A DNA stretch of 64,000 nt, taken from contig NZ_JAJFAX010000007.1 in NCBI RefSeq assembly GCF_019710475.1, positions 62,001 through 126,000 of the forward strand, given 5' to 3'. Origin of the DNA: Glycomyces sp. TRM65418. GTDB lineage: Bacteria > Actinomycetota > Actinomycetes > Mycobacteriales > Micromonosporaceae. A program made the translations under genes and the position numbers. Shown here in pieces: positions 24,274 through 32,600 of this stretch (position 1 is the stretch's first letter; every line of letters begins with the position of its first letter). The notes below the pieces were generated by a model. It was not told the DNA's origin, did not search any database, and saw only the letters and a list, made by a program, of their open reading frames with translations.

Positions 24274-25524
24274 TCAGGACTGCGACGGCGCGGCTTCGGT
24301 CGCGATCGTCCGGAGCCGCGTGACTGGCGAGGCCAGCAGCACCGCGGTCCCGGCGGCGACGGGGAGCGCGAGGAGCAGATAGGCCGACTGGACCCCGACC
24401 CGGTCGGCGAGGACTCCGGCCGCGAGCGCCCCGAAGGGCGCGCCGCCCCAGGCGATCATGCGTCCGGTCGTGTTGACCCGGCCCTGCAGGTCGTCCGGGG
24501 TGAGCAGTTGGCGGACGGTGATGCCGTTGACGACGGCCGCGGTGTGCGCGAAGTCCCAGGCGACCCAGAGCAGCAGGGCGAGCCCGAGTCCGCCGGGTCC
24601 GGCCGTCGCCAGGGCGAGGATCATGGCGAGTTCGAGCGCGTAGACGGCGATCGAGGTGCGCCCGTAGCCGAGCCGGGAGGTCAGGCGGCGCAGCAGCAGC
24701 GCGCCGAGGAGCGATCCGGCGGCGGTGGCGCTGTAGAGGAGTCCGAGCCGCCAGTCGTCCACGTCGAGGAGTTCGTCGGCGTGGACGACGATGAGGCCGA
24801 GCGCGCCGCCGCCGGAGCACGCGATCCCGAAGCCCGCGAAGGTGAGCGCCCGGATCCGGTGCTCGGACCAGATGAAGCGCAGGCCCTCCGCGATGTCGGC
24901 GCGGACGCTCGCCGAGCGGGACGCGGCCCGTCCGGGCAGGGCGAGCCGCCGCAGCAGGAACGCCGAGACGGCGAACGTCAGCGCGTCGATCCCGATGACG
25001 GCCGCCGGCGAGGTGAGGGCGGCGAGGACCGCCGCGAGGGCGGGCGCGGCGATGCCGACGACCGTCGAGGTGGCGAAGATCAGCGAGTTCGCCTGCTGCA
25101 GGCGCGCCTTGCCGACGATCTGGGGCAGGGCTCCGAAGGCGGCGGCGTCGAACCACACGAACGCCGACCCGGCGGCGGCCACCACCGCGAGCACGTGAGC
25201 GGTCGAGCCGGCGCCGAGCAGGAACGCGACCGGCACCGTGGCGAGCAGCGCCGCGGCGAGGGCCTCGGCGCCGACCATGAGCCGCCGCCGGTCCACGCGG
25301 TCGGCGTGCGCCCCCGCCGGCAGCCCGAACACCAGGTACGGGGCGACGGCGAGGCCGGAGACGGCCGCGGTGGCCGTGGCGGATCCCGTCCGCTCCCAGA
25401 CCAGCATCGGCACGGCCACCCCGGAGGCGGCCGTGCCGGCGAGGCTGGTCATGCGCGCGGCGTACCAGCGGCGGAATCCGGGGAGGGCGAGCAGCTCGCG
25501 GCCCGCCCGCCGGGTCCGGGTCAT
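24274..25524 (-). CDS. MFS exporter, EntS/MFS_3 type
   Basis: This 416-aa transporter has about 12 transmembrane segments and family marks such as GLPAGAHADRVDRRRLMV between segments 2 and 3 and GRVNTTGRMIAWGGAP around segment 10. It is the last gene of a four-gene operon and overlaps the binding-protein stop (ATGA). Linked to a FecCD-type importer, a siderophore or metallophore exporter is the best guess; macrolide-type efflux is the alternative annotation for this family. Confidence 0.82.
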   Translation of the reverse strand: MTRTRRAGRELLALPGFRRWYAARMTSLAGTAASGVAVPMLVWERTGSATATAAVSGLAVAPYLVFGLPAGAHADRVDRRRLMVGAEALAAALLATVPVAFLLGAGSTAHVLAVVAAAGSAFVWFDAAAFGALPQIVGKARLQQANSLIFATSTVVGIAAPALAAVLAALTSPAAVIGIDALTFAVSAFLLRRLALPGRAASRSASVRADIAEGLRFIWSEHRIRALTFAGFGIACSGGGALGLIVVHADELLDVDDWRLGLLYSATAAGSLLGALLLRRLTSRLGYGRTSIAVYALELAMILALATAGPGGLGLALLLWVAWDFAHTAAVVNGITVRQLLTPDDLQGRVNTTGRMIAWGGAPFGALAAGVLADRVGVQSAYLLLALPVAAGTAVLLASPVTRLRTIATEAAPSQS

Positions 25525-26531
25525 GCCCCGAACGCCTCGGGGTACAGGCCGGCCGCGACCGCGGCCACGGCGTCGATGTTGCCGAGCGAGCCGGGGTAGA
25601 CGTCGGAGCTGGAGATGACGACGAGGCGGTCGTTCGCCACGGCGCTCACCTCGGGCAGCGTCCGCTGCAGGTAGTCGCGGGTGGCGGCCTCGTGCTCGGG
25701 GCCGTTGACGGCGAAGACGATCACCTCCGGGTCGGCGGCGGCGAGGGCCTCGGGGTTGATCTGGGCGGCGAAGAAGGAGGCGAACTCGGGGTCGTCGGGT
25801 CCGAAGACGTTCTCGCCGCCGGCCTGGCGGATGATGTCGTATTCGATGCCGGCGCCGATCGCGGTGAGCGCCTCGCCTTCGACGTAGACCTGGGCGACCG
25901 TGGGCGGTTCGAGCCCTTCGGTGCGGGCGTGGACGTCCTGGAGCGTCGCCTCGGCGTCGGCGGCGAGCGCTTCGGCCGCCTCCTCGACTTCGAAGACGGC
26001 GCCGAGGTTGGACAGGTCGGTGAACAGGTCGCTCACGGTGCCCTCCATGCGGCGGTCGGGGCAGCCGCCGGTGGCCGTGTAGGCGGCGACGTCGGCCTCG
26101 GCGAGCTGCTCGTGGCTGGCGAAGCCCTGCTCGGCGGTGAACTCGTAGTCGGTGGGGGCGTAGACGAAGTCGGGCTCGGCGTCCAGGAGCACTTCGCGGG
26201 TCGGCGGGGCGTCCTCGCTGAGGACGGGGATGTCGGCGGCCTGGTCGGCGATGTCCTCGCTGAGGGGTGCGGTGGCGGTCTGCGCCTGGCCGACGATGCG
26301 GTCGGCGAGGCCGAGCCGGATGAGCAGCTCGGTCTGGGTGGGGCTGAGGCCCACGATCGCCTGCGGCGGGCCGTCGACGGTGATCTCGCGGCCGCAGTTC
26401 TCGATGGTGAGCGCGGCGGCGGCGCTGTCGGCGCCGGCGTCGGCGACGTCGGAGCCGCAGGCGCTCAGGGCGACGAGCGCGCCGAGGGCGGTGAAGGCGG
26501 CGGCGGTGCGCCGCGCGGGTCGGGTGGTCAT
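25521..26531 (-). CDS. Metallophore-binding lipoprotein, FecB/BtuF type
   Basis: This 336-aa binding protein has a lipoprotein signal with Cys25 (LSAC) and a periplasmic-binding fold of the helical-backbone type (CGREITVDGPPQAIVGLSPT; INPEALAAADPEVIVF). Substrates of the family are Fe-siderophores, haem, cobalamin and Zn-metallophores. The ATG at 26531 overlaps the ATPase stop. The upstream Fur/Zur-type box suggests a metal signal; which metal cannot be read from the protein. Confidence 0.88.
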   Translation of the reverse strand: MTTRPARRTAAAFTALGALVALSACGSDVADAGADSAAAALTIENCGREITVDGPPQAIVGLSPTQTELLIRLGLADRIVGQAQTATAPLSEDIADQAADIPVLSEDAPPTREVLLDAEPDFVYAPTDYEFTAEQGFASHEQLAEADVAAYTATGGCPDRRMEGTVSDLFTDLSNLGAVFEVEEAAEALAADAEATLQDVHARTEGLEPPTVAQVYVEGEALTAIGAGIEYDIIRQAGGENVFGPDDPEFASFFAAQINPEALAAADPEVIVFAVNGPEHEAATRDYLQRTLPEVSAVANDRLVVISSSDVYPGSLGNIDAVAAVAAGLYPEAFGA

Positions 26532-27316
26532 GGGGCGGTGTTCCTCTCGGGTTCGAGTGGGCTGAGGGCGAAGTGGGGCCTGCCGGTGGCGGGGTGGGCG
26601 AGCCGGTCGGCGCGCACCGCGAAGGCCTCGGCGATGAGGTCGGCGGTGAGCACGTCGTCGGGATCGCCGGAGGCGATGAGGCGGCCGTCTTGGAGCACGG
26701 CGACGCGGTCGCAGTATTCGACGGCGAGGTTGAGGTCGTGGAGTGCGGCGATGGTGGTGAGTCCGAGGTCGGCGACGAGTTGCATGAGTTCGAGTTGGAA
26801 GGTCACGTCGAGGTGGTTGGTGGGTTCGTCGAGCACGAGCACCGGGCAGTCCTGGGTGATGGCGCGCGCCAGGAGGATCCGCTGCTTCTCGCCGCCGGAG
26901 AGCACCGCGAACGGCCGGTCGGCGAGGTCGAGGGCCCCGACCCGCCCGAGGGCGGCCTCGGCGGCGGCGAGGTCGGCGGGGCCGTCGGCGCCGAAGCCGC
27001 GCTGGTGGGGGACGCGGCCGAGCATGACGACCTGGAAGGCGGTGAGGTCGTGCTCGGCGGCGCTCTCCTGGGCGACGACGGCGACGCGCTGCGCCGAGGC
27101 GCGGGCGCTCAAGCGCCACAGGTCGTCCCCGCCGACGAGGACGGTCCCCGAGGCGGGCCGGTGCAGCCGGTAGAGGCTGCGCAGCAGCGTGGACTTGCCG
27201 GACCCGTTCGGTCCCAGCAGCGCGAGTCTGCCGCCGCTGGCGACTTCGAGCGACACGCGGTCGACGACGCGGCGGCCGCCGAGGTCGATGGACACGTCCT
27301 TGATCGCGATCTTCAT
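26528..27316 (-). CDS. ABC transporter ATPase, FecE/BtuD type
   Basis: This 262-aa ATPase has Walker A GPNGSGKST (about 35-43), Q-loop VVAQESAAEHD, signature LSGGEKQR and Walker B VLVLDEPTNHLD, followed by the switch His in LHDLN. It pairs with the FecCD permease to import a metal chelate. The ATG at 27316 overlaps the permease stop (ATGA). Confidence 0.95.
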   Translation of the reverse strand: MKIAIKDVSIDLGGRRVVDRVSLEVASGGRLALLGPNGSGKSTLLRSLYRLHRPASGTVLVGGDDLWRLSARASAQRVAVVAQESAAEHDLTAFQVVMLGRVPHQRGFGADGPADLAAAEAALGRVGALDLADRPFAVLSGGEKQRILLARAITQDCPVLVLDEPTNHLDVTFQLELMQLVADLGLTTIAALHDLNLAVEYCDRVAVLQDGRLIASGDPDDVLTADLIAEAFAVRADRLAHPATGRPHFALSPLEPERNTAP

Positions 27317-28386
27317 CGGTGCATCCCCGCGCCCGCGGCGCGCCCCCTTCGCATGAGCCACAGGAAGAACGGGGCGCCGACCACGGCCGTGACGATGCCG
27401 ATGGGGATCTCGGTGGGGGACGCGGCGGTGCGGGCGGCGAGGTCGGCGGCCATGAGGAAGACGGCGCCGCCGAGCACGGCGACGGGCAGCATCCGCCGGT
27501 GGTCGCCGCCGACGGCGATGCGGCTGATGTGCGGGATGACGAGCCCGACGAAGCCGATGCCGCCGCTGACCGCGACGACGGCGCCGGTCAGCAGGGCGCA
27601 GGCGACGAGCAGCTGGCTGCGGAAGCGGTTGACGTCGACCCCGAGCGCGGTGGCGGTCTCGTCGCCGACCTGGAGGGCGTTGAGCGATCGGCTGCGCAGG
27701 AGGGCGAACGCCCACACCGCGCCGAGCACCGCCGCGGGCACGGCCAGCTGGCTCCACGTGGCGGCGGCGACGCTGCCCAGGAGGAAGAACAGGATGCTGA
27801 AGACGTTCTGCGCTTCAGTGGTGATGGTCAGGTAGCTGGTGACGGCGCTGAGCAGCGAGCCGAGCGCGACACCGGCGAGGATCAGCCGGGTCGGTGCGAT
27901 GAGCCCGCCCTGCCGGGCCAGGAGGGAGACGGCCACGGCGGCGCCCAGCGCGCCCGCGAAGGCCGCTCCGCTGAGCGTCAATCCGACTGCCGCGGCCCCC
28001 GAGGTGATGACGAGCACCGCGCCGAGGCCGGCCCCGGCGGAGACGCCGAGCAGGTAGGGCTCGGCGAGCGGGTTGCGGACGAGCGCCTGCATGAGCGCCC
28101 CGGCGAGCGCGAGCCCGGCGCCGGCGATCCCGGCGAGCAGCGTGCGGGGCAGGCGGAACCGCCAGACGGCCTGGTCCTGCAGCGGCGTGAGGCTCCCGTC
28201 GGCCATCCAGGGCATGCCGGGCAGCAGGTGCCCGGTGATGAGCTGGAACGACTCGGCGAAGGTGACGTCGACGGTTCCCGTCGCGCCGGAGACGACCAGC
28301 ACGCCGACGAGGGCGGCGAGCAGCGCAGCGGTCGCGAAGGGCGCGGCCCGGCTTGCGGTGCGGGAGGCGGGGCGGGTGGCGGTCAC
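27313..28386 (-). CDS. Metallophore ABC permease, FecCD type
   Basis: This 357-aa permease has about ten transmembrane segments and family blocks RLPRTLLAGIAGAGLALAG, NPLAEPYLLGVSAGAGLGAV and GFVGLVIPHISRI (coupling region). The GTG at 28386 is preferred (AGGA about 5 nt upstream) over an in-frame start at 28470 that lies inside the regulatory box. It is the first gene of the operon permease-ATPase-binding protein-MFS. Confidence 0.93.
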   Translation of the reverse strand: MTATRPASRTASRAAPFATAALLAALVGVLVVSGATGTVDVTFAESFQLITGHLLPGMPWMADGSLTPLQDQAVWRFRLPRTLLAGIAGAGLALAGALMQALVRNPLAEPYLLGVSAGAGLGAVLVITSGAAAVGLTLSGAAFAGALGAAVAVSLLARQGGLIAPTRLILAGVALGSLLSAVTSYLTITTEAQNVFSILFFLLGSVAAATWSQLAVPAAVLGAVWAFALLRSRSLNALQVGDETATALGVDVNRFRSQLLVACALLTGAVVAVSGGIGFVGLVIPHISRIAVGGDHRRMLPVAVLGGAVFLMAADLAARTAASPTEIPIGIVTAVVGAPFFLWLMRRGRAAGAGMHR

Positions 28387-28452
28387 GGATCCTGCTCGGG
28401 GTCGAAGGGACGACCGCGGGCGGGGACCCGCGGCCGTCCCGACCTTACTAAG

Positions 28453-28471
28453 AATGAAAACGGATCTCATT
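28453..28471. promoter_or_regulatory. Fur/Zur-type metal box
   Basis: AATGAAAACGGATCTCATT contains AATGA...TCATT and a TGA-N9-TCA core. It resembles Zur boxes of actinobacteria (TGAAAAyGrTTTTCA type; about 11 of 15 match by eye) more than the IdeR/DmdR consensus TTAGGTTAGGCTAACCTAA. It is 67 nt upstream of the permease start. Confidence 0.6.
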
Positions 28472-28700
28472 ACTCATATACGCGTGAGCGTGCTGCGCCA
28501 CAGCCCCCGCGGCGCTCCCCTGCCAGCCGCACGTCACCGCGCTGCCGGAGCCGGGTGGGAGCGAGGGGAACGGGTGGCCACCGAGCACCGCGTACGCAGG
28601 AGGAGGTCGGGGCCGGTCATGCGGTGCGGCGCGTCGGCCGAGGGCATCGATCGCGACGGCCTTCGGCACGCCGCCTTCCGCGTGTCCAGTTATGACACAG
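28472..28700. other. Leader/upstream region of the metallophore operon
   Basis: No gene is supported. A short inverted repeat (GTGTC...GACAC near 28683-28699) lies next to the large terminator palindrome. Open frames crossing the region have mixed codon bias. Confidence 0.4.
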
Positions 28701-28740
28701 GTGAGAGGGCCCGGCTTCGATCGAAGCCGGGCCCTCTCAC
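28701..28740. terminator. Terminator of the FG-GAP gene: 40-bp perfect palindrome
   Basis: 28701-28720 and 28721-28740 are perfect reverse complements (20 bp each, starting GTGAGAGGGCCCGG). The site begins 15 nt after the minus-strand stop at 28756 and separates that gene from the metallophore operon. Confidence 0.8.
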
Positions 28741-28755
28741 TGCTGCCGCTGCGGA

Positions 28756-30330
28756 TCAGGCGATGGCGTTGGCCCAGCTCCAGCCGGTCTGGATCTGAGT
28801 GCGTGCACCGAAATCGCCGGCGCCGTTGCCCTTGTAGAGGTACAGGGACCCGTCGGACTGCCGCCGGGCGAGCCAGTCGGCGTGCCCGTCGCCGTTGAAG
28901 TCCCCGACGGCGGCCACCGAGTCGTACCCGACCCAGTGACAGCTGATCTGGACGGCGGGCGTCAGCGTGCCGTTCCCTCTCCCGGCATAGAAGTACATGC
29001 AGTTGTCCGAACTGCGGATCGCGATCACGTCGGCGTGGCCGTCGTGGTTCAGGTCCCCGGCGGCCGTGATCTCCCGCATCGAGTTCCAACCGGTCCCGAT
29101 CCTCACGCGCGAGCCGATGGCGCCGTTGCCCCTGCCCGCGTACAGCCACAGGTACCCGGTCGACTTCTCGCGGGCGAGCACGTCGACCGTGCCGTCGCCG
29201 TTGAAGTCGTGCCCGGACACGATGGCGCTCATCGCGTTCCAGCCGGTACCGATCCGGATCGGCGCACTGTGGCCCCCCTGCCCGTTGCCGGGGTAGAGGT
29301 AGAGCTCGCCGTTCGAGGCGACCCGCCCGATCAGATCGGCGAAGCCGTCGCCGTTCAGATCGCCGGCGGTCTCGATCACGCTCATGGTCTTGAGGCCCGT
29401 GCCCCAGGTGCCGATGGGCCCGAAACCGCCCGAGCCGTTCCCCGAGTAGAAGTAGAGCTTCCCGTCAGAGCCGCGCCGCGCGAACACGTCGGTCTTGCCG
29501 TCGCCGTTGTAGTCGTAGGTGCGGTCCGAGTCGGACGTCGGCAGATGGATCGCACCCCAGCCGGTGCTGACCGCCGCTTCGTCGGCGGCTGGGTTGCGGA
29601 CCCCTGTGAGGGGGTTCAGGACCAGCTCACCCGTGCGCGAATCGACCGCCACGAGGTCGATGTACCCGTCGCCGTCCTGGTCTCCGGCCGCTGCGATCTC
29701 GGTGTAGACGCGGTCGGTGATCGGAATGCCGTCGCTGGTCTTCGGCAGCGCGGTCCGGTGCTCGAACGTGCGGTCGCCGTAATCCGTGTAGACGTAGTAA
29801 GTGCCGGTCCGGCTGTCCCTGGCGAGGAGCTGGTTCTGGGAATCGAAGCCCAGGTCGCCCACGGACGTCAGGGAGTCCATGGAGTTCCAGCCGGTGCCGA
29901 TGGCGGTGGCCGCACCGAAGGTGCCGTCGCCGAGGCCGGGGTAGTAGAAGAGCTTGCCGTCCGATTTGCGGACGGCGAGCAGGTCCGGGCTGCCGCCGGC
30001 GGCGCCGACGCTGTCGTAGTCGTCGCCTGAGGTGAAGAGGCTCATCCCATTCCAGCCGCCGCCGACCCTGATGCGGGAACCGAAGGCGCCGTCGCCGTTG
30101 CCGGGGTAGGTGTACATGGTCCCTGTCGCCGTGTCGCGGGCGAGGAGGTCGGGGTCGCCGTCGCTGGTGAGGTCGCCGGCCATGACGACGTCCATCTTGT
30201 TCCAGCCGGTGGCGAGCGGGACCGGAGTGCCGAACGTGCCGTCGCCGTTGCCGGGGTAGAGGAGGAGCCTCCCGTCGGATTCGCGCGCTGCGACCAGGTC
30301 CTGGTAGCCGTCGCCGTCGAAGTCGTTGCG
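28756..30330 (-). repeat. Ten degenerate FG-GAP coding repeats
   Basis: About 150-bp units encode DGDG-type calcium loops, L-x-x-Y-P-G-N-G-x-G-x-F and G-T-G-W-N-x-M. Units 3-5 are the most divergent and the last four the most alike. Confidence 0.85.
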
Positions 30331-32376
30331 GTCGTGACTTGCCCTGAGGTCGAGCTGGAGGTGGTCCTCGTTGCCCGCCCGGTCGCTCAGTGTGAGATCC
30401 ACGAGGTTGCCGCCCTCGGTGAGGGGGATTTCGAAGGAGAAGGCCGTGTCCGCTTCGAGCGTGCGCGGCCATCCCCCTCCGCAGGTGTCTTGGTAGTGGC
30501 AGTCGATCCTCAGCTCGTTGACGCCGTCGGGGAATCCGGCGTCGGCGACGGTGATCTCGATGGTGGCCTTGTCACCGACGTAGAGCGGGCCCGCGTCACC
30601 GGTGACGTCGACGAACTCGGGGCTCACGGTGTCGACGACGAAGTAGCAGGGGCGGGCCGTGTGCGTGAAGCCGTTCACGCCGGAGACCAACTGGTACTCC
30701 ACGGCGTAGCGGCCATCGGGGAGTCCCTCCGGGATCGCTCCGACCCTGCCGCCTTCCACCGGCACCGGAGCGGGGTCGGTCGTGAGCGCCGTCTCGCCGG
30801 TCTCGTAGTCACGGACCACGGCGGTCCAACTGAGGTCGAGGTCGATCACATCGGCACCCCAGCCTCGGGCATAGATCGCGCGGTCGGCGGTGAAGGGGGT
30901 GGCGGCGGGATCGGCCGGGAAGGTGGAGCACAAGGTGTTCGCGATGAGGCCCACGATGTCGAAGTAGACGTCGAGCCGGGCCGAACCGCCGTGGAAGCGC
31001 GCGGTGTCGGCGCTTTCGAGCATGCCGAAGGCGACCTCCGAGGAGACCGTGGCGTCGGCCCATGCGGTGTTCACCGGCTCGGTGACGTCGTAGGTGACGA
31101 CCTCGTCCTCGCACCGCGCCGCCACAGGATCCCCGGTGGCGGCGGGCTGCTCGCTCCAAGTGACCGTGGTGCCGTAGTCGGCGACCGGCACCAGGTCGGG
31201 CGTGCGGCAGGTGAACATCCCGTTCTCGTCGGGAGCGAGGTCGATGGAGAAGGTCGCTTGGTCGATCGGGAAGGACCACTGGTAATTGGTGTCCGGTTTG
31301 CGGAGATGGTTCGTCTTCAGCGAGGAGTAGAAGTTCCAGTACGAGGCCGCGTTCGCGGGTGTCGCGCAGTCGGTGCCGGCGGCGAATGCATCGCAGTAGG
31401 GGCCGACCCCGGCGTCGCCGTTCCCGCCGGAGTGTTCGAGGAGGCTCGTGCCCGCGCCGATGCCGCGGTAGGCGGCGAGGTCGGGGGCGGCGGAGGAGAC
31501 GACGCCCCACTCGCCGATGCCGTAGCCGCTGTAGGCCCATTGCGTCGTGACCGTCAGCGGGAATGCGGCGGTGTCGAGCACGCTTTCGGACAGGCTCAGC
31601 GTGAGCGCGTCGCCGTCGAGTTGGAGTCCGACCGCGTTGAAGGCGCCTGCCGCGTCGAGCGCGGCGAACGGGGTCGTCCGGACTTCCTCATTGTCCGGAG
31701 CGGGGCCGGAGTACATGCGCAGCGTGTCGTTTTCGACAACTGCTTCGTAGCTCTCTTCAAGGATCAGCCCCGTCGCGAGGGCATGCCAGGCCTCGGCGCT
31801 GTCGACCGAGAATCGCAGTTCAGCGGAGGCGGCGTCCACTTCGACACTGAGATCGAGGCCCTCCGCCAGCTCGTCGTAAACGGCGGTGGTGTCCGCGTAA
31901 GCGGCGGCCGGCTTCTCGCCGGTCCACTCCAGGGCGCCGCCCGAGGCGTAGAAGAGCGGCTGCGTCGTATCGGTGTGATAGAGCCAGAACGGCCAAGGAG
32001 ATTCGGTCTGGGCGAGCGACCCTTGGAAGTCCATCAGGGTCGGATCGACGACCGTGCCGTCGTCGCCGATCGAACCGGTCGGGTCGGCCGTGGCCTCCAA
32101 GTGCAGCTGGCCCGTGGGCGTGACGAAGAGCGTCGAATACGGCTCCGAGCGGTTGCCGATACGGACTTCGAAACCGCAGGCGGCGGCCGATGCGAAGGCA
32201 GTGGCCAGGGTGGACGCCAACGGGTCTTCGCCGAGTGCGTCGCAGTCGATGTCGGTCTGGGCCGTGGCGGTGCCGCCGGGGCAGGCCACCAGGGTCGCGC
32301 CGAGGACGGCCGCGGTGGCGGTCGCCGCTCGGCCGCGTCCGCGGCGGCGGAGCCTCTCGGGGGGAGCTTGCTTCAT
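28756..32376 (-). CDS. Large secreted FG-GAP/VCBS repeat protein (1206 aa)
   Basis: A signal peptide (about 1-40) is followed by a long N-terminal region (about 41-540) with paired cysteines and Trp/Tyr-rich strands, an Ig/carbohydrate-like region (about 540-680), and ten FG-GAP/VCBS repeats of about 50 residues (about 682-1206). Repeats carry Ca2+-binding D-x-N-x-D-G-x-x-D loops (DLNGDGFADLIG, DFNGDGTVDVLA) and the end motif GTGWN-x-M. FG-GAP arrays fold as a beta-propeller. The N-terminal domain is not recognised; its GEW/WNFYSSL features recall secreted actinomycete wall or DNRLRE-containing proteins. AGGA precedes the ATG at 32376. GC is slightly lower than in its neighbours. Confidence 0.88.
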   Translation of the reverse strand: MKQAPPERLRRRGRGRAATATAAVLGATLVACPGGTATAQTDIDCDALGEDPLASTLATAFASAAACGFEVRIGNRSEPYSTLFVTPTGQLHLEATADPTGSIGDDGTVVDPTLMDFQGSLAQTESPWPFWLYHTDTTQPLFYASGGALEWTGEKPAAAYADTTAVYDELAEGLDLSVEVDAASAELRFSVDSAEAWHALATGLILEESYEAVVENDTLRMYSGPAPDNEEVRTTPFAALDAAGAFNAVGLQLDGDALTLSLSESVLDTAAFPLTVTTQWAYSGYGIGEWGVVSSAAPDLAAYRGIGAGTSLLEHSGGNGDAGVGPYCDAFAAGTDCATPANAASYWNFYSSLKTNHLRKPDTNYQWSFPIDQATFSIDLAPDENGMFTCRTPDLVPVADYGTTVTWSEQPAATGDPVAARCEDEVVTYDVTEPVNTAWADATVSSEVAFGMLESADTARFHGGSARLDVYFDIVGLIANTLCSTFPADPAATPFTADRAIYARGWGADVIDLDLSWTAVVRDYETGETALTTDPAPVPVEGGRVGAIPEGLPDGRYAVEYQLVSGVNGFTHTARPCYFVVDTVSPEFVDVTGDAGPLYVGDKATIEITVADAGFPDGVNELRIDCHYQDTCGGGWPRTLEADTAFSFEIPLTEGGNLVDLTLSDRAGNEDHLQLDLRASHDRNDFDGDGYQDLVAARESDGRLLLYPGNGDGTFGTPVPLATGWNKMDVVMAGDLTSDGDPDLLARDTATGTMYTYPGNGDGAFGSRIRVGGGWNGMSLFTSGDDYDSVGAAGGSPDLLAVRKSDGKLFYYPGLGDGTFGAATAIGTGWNSMDSLTSVGDLGFDSQNQLLARDSRTGTYYVYTDYGDRTFEHRTALPKTSDGIPITDRVYTEIAAAGDQDGDGYIDLVAVDSRTGELVLNPLTGVRNPAADEAAVSTGWGAIHLPTSDSDRTYDYNGDGKTDVFARRGSDGKLYFYSGNGSGGFGPIGTWGTGLKTMSVIETAGDLNGDGFADLIGRVASNGELYLYPGNGQGGHSAPIRIGTGWNAMSAIVSGHDFNGDGTVDVLAREKSTGYLWLYAGRGNGAIGSRVRIGTGWNSMREITAAGDLNHDGHADVIAIRSSDNCMYFYAGRGNGTLTPAVQISCHWVGYDSVAAVGDFNGDGHADWLARRQSDGSLYLYKGNGAGDFGARTQIQTGWSWANAIA

Positions 32377-32600
32377 TCAGATGTCCTGAGGGAGTTCGCG
32401 AGGGGCAATGGACTTATGGCCGAATACCGGCTTCAATGACACGCGATTCGGGTAGAACCGGTTGCACGTGGTTCGGGGCCCGAAGTGAGGAACGTACTCG
32501 ACCGGCCCGGACGGGCCGCGCGCCGGTCCGGTTCGACAGACTGGCTACTGCTGAGTAACATGTATCGTGATCGGCAACACCGCACCGTCGAGAGGTCGCC

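Noticed and set aside
28441-28480. IdeR/DmdR iron box
   Set aside because: The consensus TTAGGTTAGGCTAACCTAA does not fit; the visible repeat is of Fur/Zur type.
28453-28798. Plus-strand ORF starting ATGAAAACGG in the metal box
   Set aside because: It shares the regulatory box and then reads antisense into the FG-GAP gene; no codon bias or ribosome site.
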